In this document: positions 1 to 8,177 of the stretch, piece by piece | Position numbering within the stretch: the first letter of the stretch is position 1 | Layout of the letters: each line of letters starts with the position of its first letter | From: Stramonita haemastoma | Lineage: Eukaryota > Mollusca > Gastropoda > Neogastropoda > Muricidae | Reading direction: 5' to 3' | Length of the DNA: 10,000 nt | NCBI GenBank assembly: GCA_030674155.1 | Contig: CM060338.1 | Coordinates: 2,432,069-2,442,068 of the forward strand | The notes under the pieces: model-generated | Seen by the model: the letters and a program-made list of their open reading frames with translations, nothing else | What the model was told of the DNA's origin: nothing | The model's database searches: none | Made by a program: the position numbers and the translations under genes

Positions 1-36
1 TGTATGTATGTATGTATGTATGTATGTATGTATGTA

Positions 37-86
<50 letters not shown>

Positions 87-207
87 CAGTCAGATAGACA
101 TACAGGCAGGCAGACAGTAAAGACAGATAGACAGACAGGCAGAAGGCAGACTGACAGACAGATAGACAGACAGACAAGCAGACAGACAGACAAGCAGACA
201 GACAGAA
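1..207. repeat. compound microsatellite: (TGTA)n-(TG)n-(CG)3, then CAGA/GATA array
   Basis: TGTA tetranucleotides fill about 1-40, a pure TG run follows to 78, and CGCGCG at 79-84 closes it, so a Z-DNA-prone alternating purine/pyrimidine tract directly follows the TGTA array. From about 90 to 207 the DNA is an imperfect CAGA, GATA and CAGG tetranucleotide array. Translations of this stretch are cysteine/valine or RQTD repeats and are not genes. Confidence 0.95.
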
Positions 208-342
208 CTGGATGGAGATGAAATCTAGAGCAGACGACACGGATGAGAAGTTTATCAGGCTGGTTCATCAACTTACTGCTGACAGAGCGGACAGTGACTG
301 GCACACGTCTGGTGGCTTCATTAGCTAGTGATAGGGGGAGAA

Positions 343-424
343 TGACACACAGACACACAGACACACAAAGAAAGAAAGAAAGAAAGAAAGAAAGAGAGGG
401 GGGAGGGAGGGAGAGATGGGGACT

Positions 425-504
<80 letters not shown>
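343..504. repeat. compound microsatellite: (ACACAG)n, (AAAG)n, GA-rich, (AC)n
   Basis: Degenerate ACACAG repeats (343-366) pass into about seven AAAG units (367-395), a G/A-rich patch (396-420), and a long AC run of about 38 units (428-504). The sequence is a purine-rich/alternating series with no coding signal. Positions 208-342 between the arrays show nothing recognisable. Confidence 0.95.
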
Positions 505-506
<2 letters not shown>

Positions 507-1213
507 AACACACACTCTGACATCAAAGCACGATCTCCAACTTAACTGTTCCATTAATATGAGCAACGGAAAGTAATAGAGTGCGTTCTGTTCTTCATGA
601 CTGTTGTATAAACTGCAAAATATCCATTACATTTCTTTACTAACAAGTGTTGATTAACATGGGTTGCTTTGCTGACCTGACAACACAGTGTGTCAAAAAA
701 AAAAAAAAACACCAAAAAAAACTGAATTAGAAATTAAAACAAAACAGTTTCACACAAAAACGTTTGTTTTTTTTCTGTCGTCACTGTACCCTATAATCGA
801 TGTAAATTTTTATTGATTTGTGTTGGTGTTTTTGTTTGTTTCTGTTTTGTTTGTTTGCTTGCTTTTTGGTATTCAACAATCACATAGTTTACAAATAAAA
901 CAAAGCAGTACAAAAAAGCCTTAATTGAGGTCACTCACCTCTTCACACAATCAGGTAACAGTGACGCAATATCTGATTCCACGTCAAAGTTTCTTTTGTC
1001 GTCATCGTCGCCATCAGTGACGTCACTCCGATCAATTGTCATAAGCATAGTTTATGATAATACTCCTGACTACACCATTCAGTCCCCGGGGCCACGTACT
1101 TTGGTGCATCCGAGCTAGCGGTAAAAAACATAATAACAGATTTTTTTTTAATTGTGATACAAGGGCCATTGTGTTTGACTTTAGTTTCGTGTGGTTCTTC
1201 TGGGGTTTTGAAT
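505..1213. other. unique-looking AT-rich intergenic DNA, no gene seen
   Basis: This stretch has no credible reading frame. It holds short A- and T-runs (for example 695-709 and 767-775), G/T-rich patches of TTTG units at about 827-866, and a small cluster of CRE/ATF-like motifs at 962-1027 listed separately. A poly-T run at 1141-1149 lies near its right end. I cannot assign it to a repeat family. Confidence 0.6.
962..1027. promoter_or_regulatory. candidate CRE/ATF motif cluster
   Basis: A 12-bp perfect palindrome AGTGACGTCACT (1016-1027) contains the full CRE octamer TGACGTCA (1018-1025). Upstream at 962-970 is TGACGCAAT, which resembles an ATF-C/EBP composite site, and a CACGTCA half site occurs near 980-986. 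CREB/ATF family bZIP proteins are known to bind such sites. No gene start is visible nearby, so regulatory function is an inference from motif content only and could be chance. Confidence 0.3.
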
Positions 1214-1214
1214 A

Positions 1215-1249
<35 letters not shown>

Positions 1250-1302
1250 TGATGATGATGATGATGATGTTGACAATGATGATGAGGTGAAGGAGGAGGA
1301 GG
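1214..1302. repeat. GA/CAGAGA, GAT and AGG microsatellites
   Basis: GA dinucleotides and GACAGA units (1214-1248) are followed by about seven GAT units (1248-1269), a degenerate ATGATG patch, and a short AGG run (about 1291-1302). Confidence 0.9.
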
Positions 1303-1489
1303 ATTATTATTCTGCGTTGCCCAGCTGAACACTGTAGGAGGTCACCCAGAATGTACACTCTGACTCACTCCCTCATCCCACCTGGGAGTCACTGTCAGAC
1401 CCTTCAGATGGTACACCTACACACTGGCTGACAAATCTGTGAGTATGGATGACTCTTTTCAAGTACCCTGCCTCGCCATTTAACGACCT
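1303..1489. other. non-repetitive spacer upstream of the SINE
   Basis: No gene is visible. The stretch could contain the decayed 5' head of the SINE that follows. A weak box A-like TGGATGACTC sits at 1446-1455, but two consensus positions do not fit, so I do not call it. Confidence 0.4.
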
Positions 1490-1798
1490 ACCCGGGTTCG
1501 ATTCCCGTTTGAGGGGATTTTCCCCCTAGAGTTAACATCAGTGCTGACTTCATTCTCCCCGAAAGTCCTTCGGATGAGACTATAAATCGAGGTCCCGTGT
1601 GCGAATGTACGCAGAACATCTTGTGCACATTTTAAATCCCGTTCCGTTTTTCGTAAGAGTAGGCCATTGTGTGCCGGTGGGAACAGATGACAATATTGAC
1701 AAAACTGCATACACACGTGGACTGGATGTAAAAAAAAGCACATGAGTGCTTATTCCATTATCCTCGATATAAAAGAATAAATGAATAAAATTAATAAA
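1490..1798 (+). mobile_element. tRNA-type SINE (copy 1), with LINE-like 3' hairpin tail
   Basis: A Pol III box B, GGTTCGATTCC, lies at 1495-1505 inside a paired T-arm (CGGG/CCCG). A GGGGATTTTCCCC hairpin follows at about 1514-1526. The body contains the hairpin CCGAA-AGTCC-TTCGG (1559-1573) followed by GGATGAGACTATAAATCGAG and GTCCCGTGTG, which from memory resembles a conserved core shared by invertebrate SINEs. The 3' half (from 1641) recurs at 9628-9775. The 3' end is GATGT, an A-run, a 6-bp hairpin (1736-1751), then TAAA/ATGAATAAA tail units. Box A is not convincing, so the copy may be truncated or decayed at its 5' end. Such elements encode no protein and depend on a partner LINE for reverse transcription. 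Confidence 0.75.
1736..1751 (+). other. SINE copy 1 3' stem-loop
   Basis: AAGCAC (1736-1741) and GTGCTT (1746-1751) pair perfectly around the loop ATGA. The same stem with different closing pairs is present in the two LINE termini and in SINE copy 2. Confidence 0.8.
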
Positions 1799-1964
1799 GG
1801 CAGCCATACTCCAACTTCAGCAGATTTGTTCCCTCCTAAAGGAGAGCGCAAGTTATTGTGCCAACATGATAAGGAAACACAATACTGGTACCACATGAAA
1901 AGATTCATAGAAACAATTGTAGAACACAGAGGAATACAGTCTTAATCCTGGGGAATAATAGCTT
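1799..1964 (-). other. probable 3' UTR of the minus-strand LINE fragment
   Basis: These bases lie directly downstream (minus strand) of the LINE stop codon and end where the plus-strand SINE tail begins, giving a tail-to-tail arrangement. A short hairpin CTCC-TAAA-GGAG sits at 1833-1844. Assignment as 3' UTR is an inference from position only. Confidence 0.35.
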
Positions 1965-2418
1965 TTACGCTTCCATATCATCAATGAAATTCTGTCTAAG
2001 TCTGAAAGCAGCTAAAGGGAATTTCGCAAGATTTACCAACGATGCTTGTGAATTACAGGTAAGTAAACTGACAAGTGCATTGTCCAGGTTAACATCAACA
2101 TCAATGTTGAACTTCTGTCTGATGTCCTCATATAAAGGACATTTATACACAAAGTGTGCTTCATCTTCATTCACACCTATACATACAGGACATGCGGGAT
2201 TATCGTCTATAGGTGAGAAACGATATTTGTGTACATTTAACTGTGATACGCCCATCCTGAATTGCGCCAAAACATTTCTGTGTCCTTCAACGTACAAAAT
2301 TTCAACATAGTTTTCTAAAGCAAATCTATATTTAAGTTTACCATATAATGAGAACCGTGGGTTTGAATCCATGTTATTACACCAATTGTAACAGAAGTTA
2401 CTGTGTAGTCTCTCCTTA
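1965..2418 (-). pseudogene. C-terminal fragment of a non-LTR retrotransposon polyprotein (CCHC knuckle), minus strand
   Basis: The minus-strand frame encodes about 150 residues that look like the region after the reverse transcriptase of a LINE ORF2. A 'YGKLKYRFALENYV' stretch precedes 'RNVLAQFRMGVSQLNVHKYRF', then the knuckle CPVC-x8-H-x4-C (C-x2-C-x8-H-x4-C), then 'PLYEDIR', and a stop near 1965. Such C-terminal knuckles are known from several LINE clades and are thought to bind nucleic acid during target-primed reverse transcription. The RT domain and everything upstream are missing: the fragment runs straight into the GA array at 2422, and sequence beyond the array does not resume a LINE frame. 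The serine/leucine residues translated from the array are not part of the protein. The opposite orientation and the knuckle suggest a family different from the 3418-5448 LINE, whose C-terminus lacks a knuckle. I cannot name the clade. Confidence 0.75.

Positions 2419-2421
<3 letters not shown>

Positions 2422-2493
<72 letters not shown>
2422..2493. repeat. (GA)n microsatellite at the LINE fragment boundary
   Basis: About 36 uninterrupted GA units. The array sits exactly at the 5' truncation point of the minus-strand LINE fragment. Confidence 0.97.
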
Positions 2494-2495
<2 letters not shown>

Positions 2496-3037
2496 CAAGC
2501 ACACAATTTCATTTCAATAAAAATGTCCATGGTATAAAATAAAAACCATTTGTTTACCATACCTGTCAAGAACACCCCATCACATACTTCTCATTCTTCA
2601 ACACAACACTGTTTTGTCATTCAAATACACACACATGTTTACACACAAAGTCCTCTGTGTGCTAGAAAAAACATATCTGTTTCACTGGTGTAACGAAAGT
2701 ACCTTTTTTTTTTTTAACTCTTTGTTTTTAAGTAGGAGAAATTCTATAGCACCACAGATACGAATAGGAGACGGGCGTTTCTCTCCTCTGGAGTTTCTCT
2801 TCTTAGTCGCAAATGAAAATGTATTTGTTGTCGTTTTTACTTTTCCTACTTTTACTCTTTCAAAGCCCCCTGCCCCCCACCCCCACCCCCCTTTTTTCTC
2901 ACTATTGGTAAACCTTGGAGCTCTAGCCGAGGAATGAGAAAAAATATTACACTCGGCATTCAATACAATGAAACACAAAATCGGAAACGTTCACATGCAA
3001 TCTATGATTTTCGTCTTGCTTATTGTTTTTTCTGTAG
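2494..3037. other. AT-rich spacer with poly-T and C-rich tracts, no gene seen
   Basis: It contains a T-run (about 2704-2715) and a C-rich CCCCCACCCCCACCCCCC tract (about 2873-2891). A pyrimidine tract ending in TGTAG at 3033-3037 looks like a splice acceptor but has no exon partner. No reading frame here looks protein-like. Confidence 0.55.
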
Positions 3038-3151
3038 CGATCTGCTTCGGATGGCGGAGGACCGTGAGGAGTGGAGGAAGCTGGTTGCAAAATCTTCAGT
3101 AGTGCCCCCATGGTCCGTGGGACTACGGGACAGGTGAAGGTGAAGGTGAAG
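3038..3151 (+). pseudogene. short C-terminal remnant of a second LINE family with (GGTGAA)n tail
   Basis: About 33 codons ending in TGA at 3135-3137 read 'RMAEDREEWRKLVAKSS' and finish 'GLRDR'. From memory, the last residues of several animal LINE ORF2 proteins look like this (a DR-x2-WR-x-LV pattern just before the stop). The stop is followed at once by three GGTGAA units (3133-3151), as expected for a short-repeat 3' tail. The extreme 5' truncation, leaving only the final codons plus tail, is typical of aborted target-primed reverse transcription. A short host exon is the alternative, since a splice acceptor-like TGTAG sits immediately upstream, but no partner exon is visible. Confidence 0.55.
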
Positions 3152-3417
3152 AATTGTCTGTTCGCCTGTTTGCATGTCTCTTTGTCGGGGAGGGGGGGGG
3201 GGGCGTGTTTGATTATTTGTCTTTTTGTTTGTTTGTTTGAGCGTTTGTCTGTTTGCTTGTTTGCTTCTTTACTTGACCAGCCGCTGTGTTGATGATAATT
3301 TATTATGTTGATGTTCTTGTTGTAACACCAGTTCGGTTACTGCTGTTGTCACTGATGTTTGTCTTTCCTTAATCTGTTTACTTCATGGCACAGGATAGCT
3401 CAGAGGTCAGAGCATAG
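3152..3417. other. G/T-rich spacer with poly-G and TTTG repeats
   Basis: GGGG-A-G12 at 3187-3203 could form a G-quadruplex. TTTG/CTTG units follow (about 3218-3268), then unremarkable AT-rich DNA. The main LINE begins somewhere between 3373 and 3418. An in-frame TAG at 3415-3417 may replace a conserved tryptophan codon of the endonuclease-RT linker. Confidence 0.6.
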
Positions 3418-4746
3418 GTCAAAGACATATATCAAATCAGAGACCCCAACGAAGCTGCAGAACTCTGGATTACCACATTTATTTCAGTGTATGATAGGCA
3501 TGCCCCCTTCATCAAAAAAAGAGTTAAAGAAAAAATAAAACCTCCTTGGATAACAAAAGACATAGAGTCAGAAATGCGCTTAAGAGACTATTTGAAAACC
3601 CATGGTACAAAAGAAGAATTTAAAATGCAAAGAAACAAAGTAACTTCACTAAAACGGAGATCAAAACGTGATTACTTTCAAAAACTGTTAATTACAACTA
3701 CCGACTCTCGCCAGGTATGGAAAGCCATCAATATTTTATGTAATAGACCTATATCAAAAAGCCAAAAGACAGTTAAAGACATAACAGCTGATGAACTGAA
3801 CACCCATTTCTCAAACATCGCTACTAAAATCATATCATGTGATAAGTCAAATGAAAATGATCTCCAATACTTAGAACAATATATTGAATCAAAAGAAATT
3901 AAATTCCCAGTTGAATTATTGCCAATGACAATTAAAGACGTGTTGGAAAGTCTATCTCTCAAAAAAAATTCTAGAACACGTGACCTTGACAATCTGGATG
4001 GAAAAATATTGAACCTTTCTGGTCCTATTATAGCTGAAACACTGACATATCTATATAACTTGTGTATAGATAAAAGCAACATTCCTCTCATATTTAAAAA
4101 GGCAAAAGTCATACCAGTCCACAAATCTGGAGATTCTTCTTGTCCTTCAAATTACAGACCAATTTCAATCCTATCGGTCTTATCCAAACCCATTGAAAAA
4201 CATATCCAAAAATCTTTATATTCCTACTTTGTTAACAACAACCTAATAAATGAAGATCAGTCAGGCTTTCGTAAAAACTATTCTTGTCACACAGCTCTAA
4301 CTCAACTAACAGACAGTCTCTTACACAACATAAATGAAAATAACTATACAGGCCTAATTTTTGTTGACTTTGAAAAAGCATTTGATGTAATTAATCACTC
4401 CCTGCTAGTGCGTAAACTTCACCTATACAAACTAACACCTGAAATAATCAATCTTTTAAAAAGTTTTTTGTTAGATAGACAGCAGTTGGTAACTGCAAAT
4501 AATCAAACATCAGAATTAGTATCTATTAGATATGGAGTACCACAAGGATCAATATTGGGTCCTCTTTTGTTCTCAATATATGTAAATGACTTACCCTTAT
4601 TTCTAGATTGTAGCTGTGAAATGTTTGCTGATGACACATCCCTCTATTGTAGTGATACTGACCCCCACAGACTAACACTCAAACTTCAAAACAATATCAA
4701 CAAATTGATTACTTGGACTCAATTAAACCATATGTCCTTAAATGCT

Positions 4747-4755
4747 CAAAAAAAC
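4747..4755 (+). other. frameshift 1: A-run expansion in the LINE frame
   Basis: A run of seven A follows GCTC, and the first RT frame stops at 4756-4758. The thumb region continues in another frame that overlaps it from 4742 ('KTKSMYVLARQKRQ'). One base too many in the homopolymer accounts for the shift. Confidence 0.85.
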
Positions 4756-4937
4756 TAAAAGTATGTACGTACTAGCACGACAAAAGAGGCAAAAAATGAA
4801 AAGTAAATTTCAACCTCTGTTGATAGATCAAAAAATCATTGAAGAAGTTGACTCACACAAAATTCTGGGTGTAATTATCGACAATAATCTTACTTGGACT
4901 GACCATGTGATGGCACAAGGAAAACGTCTTACAAACA

Positions 4938-4962
4938 AGGTAGTCAGCTATCAAAAATAAAA
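4938..4962 (+). other. frameshift 2: return to the original LINE frame
   Basis: The second frame ends in a stop at 4958-4960. Similarity resumes in the first frame from about 4945 ('QLSKIKHFLDSHSRKLFF'), so a small indel (one base lost or two gained) lies near 4941-4945 and restores the phase disrupted at 4750. Confidence 0.8.
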
Positions 4963-5448
4963 CACTTTCTAGATAGTCATTCACGCAAACTCTTTTTTTG
5001 TGGACACATCTTGCCAATAGTTGACTATGCCTCATCTCTTTGGGACAACTGCAGTGAAACTAATTTGAAATTCATCCATCGATTATATAAAAGAGCGCTA
5101 AAACTTGTCCTATTAAAATCAAGCTCCCTAACCATCAATGATTATAAGCTAACAAATATTCTTACATTTCAAAACAGGCTTTATCTCAATAAAGCTCTAT
5201 TTGTACAAAAAGTTGTCAATGGAAATGCCCCTCCCAAGATCACCAATAGATTCAAAATTAATGAGCACAGGCATAACCATCTACTAACATTTCCCAGACC
5301 CAGAAACAATCTTTACAAAACAAGCTTCCTATATTCAGGTAGTGATTTATGGAACAAGCTCCCAAAACATTTAAAATGTATCAAAAATAAAAATCAGTTC
5401 AAAAATCAGTTGAAAAATCACTTAATGCGCTTATGCAAAAATGTTTAA

Positions 5449-6292
5449 GAACTACACATCAATCCAATCAACCATACTTAGAACAGACTAAAGATATTGA
5501 TACTCTCTGCTAACCCCGAAAAATCTTTCACGTGTGGCTCACTGTGACTGAAAAAGCTACACTTTGCTTGCTATATATGTATGTGGAAGGGGGAAAAGGG
5601 GGAGAAAGGGTTGTTGTTTTTTTGTTGTTTTTTATATATAATTTAATTTTGAACAGGATAGGGAATAAGTGATGTATGTAAACACGTGTATATTCTGCAA
5701 ATTCACAAGGAGAAAACCAAACCACTGATTTGACGACTAGATTGGATTTTTTTTTTTTTCACTTACCCAGTTTAATAGTTTCAGGATAAATATTTAATTT
5801 TTATTTTATTTTATTAATTATACTAATGAGACTATTAGCACTATTATATTTATATTATTTTGATAAGTGGAAAGGCCTTACTTTTTTGTTCTGGTTGTTG
5901 TTGTGTATGTTTTTTGTTGTGTTTTGTTTGTTTTTTGTTTGTTTGTTTGAATGTTTGTTTGTTTGTTTTTGTTCATATGTGTAGGGTTTTTTATTTATGA
6001 AATATAATCATAAATCATTATTATAATTCTTCTGGTTGCTGTTTGTGTTTTCCCCCTTCCTCTTGATACCCCCTCCCCACCCGTTCCCACCCCCCCTCCA
6101 AATTTTTTTCTTTTTTGAGTGTGTGGGGTTTTTTTGTGTGTGTTTTTTTTGGGGGGGTTGTGTTTGTTTGTTTGCTTGTTTTTTGTTTGTTTTTTGCTTT
6201 AGTTTTGTTTTGCTTGTTTTTTTTTTCGTTCATTATGTTTGTTTGGTTCTCTGTTGCTTTTGTTTGTTTATTAGTTTTTTGGTTAGTTTGAA
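5449..6292 (+). other. proximal part of the putative LINE 3' UTR, T/G-rich
   Basis: There is no gene. About 130 bp of ordinary sequence follow the ORF2 stop, then the plus strand becomes T/G-rich with almost no C (three C in 5881-6000) and many TTTG and TTG units. A C-rich pyrimidine tract interrupts at about 6051-6100. Frames here encode only low-complexity residues. Confidence 0.6.
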
Positions 6293-6813
6293 TGTTTGTT
6301 AGTGTATATGTTATTTCCTCTCAGTGGAGATTGGTATTATCATATGTATTGTTGCGTTTGTTTTTCGGGGTTTTATTTTTGTTTTTTTGTTTGTTTGTTT
6401 TGTTTTGTTTTGTTTTTTCTTTTCTTCCTCATAACATAAGTATGAATTGAAGTGTGGAGATAATGTAATCTGACATAAGTTGCTTATTGACATTTCATGG
6501 ATTTTTTTTTATTATTTTTTTTTTTTTTTTTTAATTTTTTTTTTTAAGTCTTAAATAATGGTTGGTGACATTGTATTGATATAAGCTGTTGACACCACAT
6601 GATTTTTAAAAAAAAAACAATTTTAAATGTGTGCATGCCCATATGTTTGTTATGTTATTCCACTCAGTGGTGATGGGTATTATCATATGGTATTGTTGCT
6701 TTAGTTGTTTTTTCTTTTCTTTCCTTCTAATATATAATCCGTGTGGATTGGTTTTTTGATGTTTTGGTCTGATTGTTTGTTTTTTGGTGGGTTTTTTTGT
6801 TTGTTTTTTGGTG

Positions 6814-6815
<2 letters not shown>

Positions 6816-6853
<38 letters not shown>

Positions 6854-6912
6854 TCTTAAATAATGGTTGGTGACATTGTATTGATATAAGCTGTTTGACA
6901 CCATATGATTTA

Positions 6913-6948
<36 letters not shown>
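6816..6948. repeat. two long poly-T tracts flanking unit B2
   Basis: T35 at 6816-6850 sits at the B1/B2 junction and T32 at 6917-6948 lies inside B2. The corresponding place in B1 (6604-6617) is an A-run instead, so the homopolymers arose or flipped after duplication. Confidence 0.9.
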
Positions 6949-6952
<4 letters not shown>

Positions 6953-7405
6953 GTGTGCATGCCCATATGTTTGTTATGTTATTCCACTAAGTGGTGATGG
7001 GTATTATCATATGGTATTGTTGCTTTAGTTGTTTTTTCTTTTCTTCCTTCTAATATATAATCCGTGTGGATTGGTTTTTTGATGTTTTGGTTTGATTGTT
7101 TGTTTTTTGGTGTGTTTTTATGTGTTTTTTGTTTGTTTGTTTGGTTTTGTTTTTCTTTTGTTTGATTGTATGTTTGTTAGCGTATATGTTATTTCCTCTC
7201 AGTGATGATGGGTATTATCATAAGGTATCGTTGTGTTTGTTGTTTTTTCCTTATCTTCTTTTAAAAATATAAAGTATGAATTGAAGTATAGAGATATTGT
7301 AATCTGACATAAATTGCTTATAGATTTTTTATTATTTTACTTATTTATTTTTAAAAATTTTTGTTGTTGTTGTTGTATTTATTCATTTTTTTAAAAAATT
7401 GTTTG

Positions 7406-7415
<10 letters not shown>

Positions 7416-7469
<54 letters not shown>
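7416..7469. repeat. (TTA)n microsatellite at the A2/B3 junction
   Basis: About 17 TTA units with one interruption near 7441-7444. It occupies the place that poly-T holds before B2. Confidence 0.93.
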
Positions 7470-7511
7470 AGTCTTAATGTTTTTTGGTTACATTGTAATT
7501 GATATAAGCTG

Positions 7512-7512
<1 letters not shown>

Positions 7513-7580
<68 letters not shown>
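7513..7580. repeat. (TG)n microsatellite interrupting unit B3
   Basis: About 34 TG units begin exactly within GCTGTTG of the B unit. The unit resumes after a T-rich patch at GACACTATATG (7610-7620), so the array and its flank form an insertion or expansion inside the repeat module. Confidence 0.95.
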
Positions 7581-7582
<2 letters not shown>

Positions 7583-7691
7583 AGTGTGTTTTTTTGTTGG
7601 TTTTTTTTTGACACTATATGATTTTTTAAAAAAGACTTTAAATGTGTGCATGTACCTACGAGTATACGAGCCGAGTGGAAGAGCGCAAACC

Positions 7692-7709
7692 GTGTGTGTG
7701 TGTGTGTGT

Positions 7710-7758
<49 letters not shown>

Positions 7759-7807
7759 GCACGGGTGTGTGTGTGTGTGTGTGTGTGGTGGGTGTGGGTG
7801 TGGGTGT
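7692..7807. repeat. interrupted TG arrays and (GGTGTG)n
   Basis: TG units occupy 7692-7754 with one break, and again 7764-7787, then GGTGTG hexamers to about 7807. A short non-repetitive segment with several CG dinucleotides (7655-7691) separates this from the repeat unit B3. Confidence 0.93.
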
Positions 7808-8177
7808 ATGTGCATATGTGTGTATGGCTTTTGAGTAGATTTTTAAAATATTTTTTTATTTTTATTTATTTATTTTATTTATTTATTTTATTTATTTTAT
7901 TTTCTCTTTTGGTTGTTGTTATAGTAGTTGCTTGTATTATTTATAGGCATAGTTTATTTTAAAGTTGTTGAAATCATGTTAGCAAGTTAATGTTGGTGAA
8001 ATGTTTGTTGTTGTTGTTTTAATTGTTTGTTTGCTTTTTCCCCTTTTCTTTCTTTCGTTGGTTTTTTTGTTTGTTTGTTTGTTTGCTAGGGATTTTCTAC
8101 TTTGTTTTTTGTTGGTTTTTTGTTTTGTTTAGGATTTGATTTTTGCTATTGTTTTGATTTTTTTCTTTTCTTTTCTT
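7808..8177. other. T-rich distal 3' UTR-like stretch with (TTTA)n
   Basis: TTTA/TTTTA units (about 7853-7902) are followed by T/G-rich sequence with TTG and TTTG repeats and a TTTTC run (8161-8177). No frame looks coding. It leads directly into the LINE terminus. Confidence 0.6.

Larger units (their letters stand above)
3418..5448 (+). pseudogene. LINE reverse transcriptase (ORF2 C-terminal two-thirds), two frameshifts
   Basis: The protein would copy LINE RNA into DNA at a nicked target site. Homology starts before the first possible start codon, with 'IRDPNEAAELW' and 'DRHAPFIKKRVK', the linker after the missing endonuclease. RT motifs follow in order: 'VIPVHKSGD', 'NYRPISIL', 'QSGFRKNYSCHTAL', 'FVDFEKAFD' (first catalytic Asp), 'GVPQGSILGPLLFSIYVNDL', and the catalytic box FADD near 4623-4637. 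Next come the thumb ('HKILGVIIDNNLTW') and a C-terminal region ('VDYASSLW', 'FQNRLYLNKALF', 'SFLYSGSDLWNKLP'). The QGSILGPLLF and FADDTSLY wording fits the CR1/L2/Jockey group. One extra A in an A-run near 4748-4754 shifts the frame, and a second shift near 4941-4945 restores it. The TAA at 5446-5448 is probably the native end. The frame is AT-rich, unlike the CG-containing repeats around 8300-9000. The copy is inactive as it stands. Confidence 0.9.
6293..7645 (+). repeat. mosaic tandem array of ~300-bp units (order A1-B1-B2-A2-B3)
   Basis: The anchor AAGTCTTAAATAATGG occurs at 6546 and 6851 (exactly 305 bp apart), and a diverged form starts at 7469; in each case GATATAAGCTGTT follows. A second anchor, TGTTTGTTAG(T/C)GTATATG, occurs at 6293 and 7171 and is followed each time by GTTATTTCCTCTCAGTG, a GG-TATTATCATA block, AAGTATGAATTGAAGT and AATCTGACATAA. 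The B units also carry related GTTATTCCACT(C/A)AGTGG and GGGTATTATCATATGG blocks (6651-6698, 6973-7020), so A and B are diverged versions of one module. Units differ mainly in simple-sequence tracts: poly-T at 6816-6850 and 6917-6948, TTA repeats at 7416-7469, and a TG array in B3. Confidence 0.85.

Noticed and set aside
325..513. Cysteine/valine-rich frames over AC and TG arrays (also 12-221, 7439-7838 and 7642-7962)
   Set aside because: They are translations of dinucleotide repeats; composition alone explains them.
1341..1405. Long imperfect inverted repeat (CTGAC...GTCAG with CTCCC/GGGAG)
   Set aside because: The pairing is broken after a few bases and does not form a continuous stem.
1450..1510. 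Possible functional tRNA gene around GGTTCGATTCC
   Set aside because: There is a T-arm and box B, but no acceptor pairing, D-arm or clear box A; the downstream sequence is repeated SINE body.
3015..3037. Splice acceptor (pyrimidine tract, TGTAG)
   Set aside because: No upstream exon, donor or continuing host frame; the sequence after it looks like a LINE C-terminus.
3678..4124. 148-residue open frame on the minus strand
   Set aside because: It is antisense to the reverse transcriptase motifs and shows no protein-like pattern of its own.
6293..7645. CRISPR-like or satellite array
   Set aside because: The units are about 300 bp, diverged and mosaic, with no short conserved repeats separated by unique spacers, and the DNA is eukaryotic.
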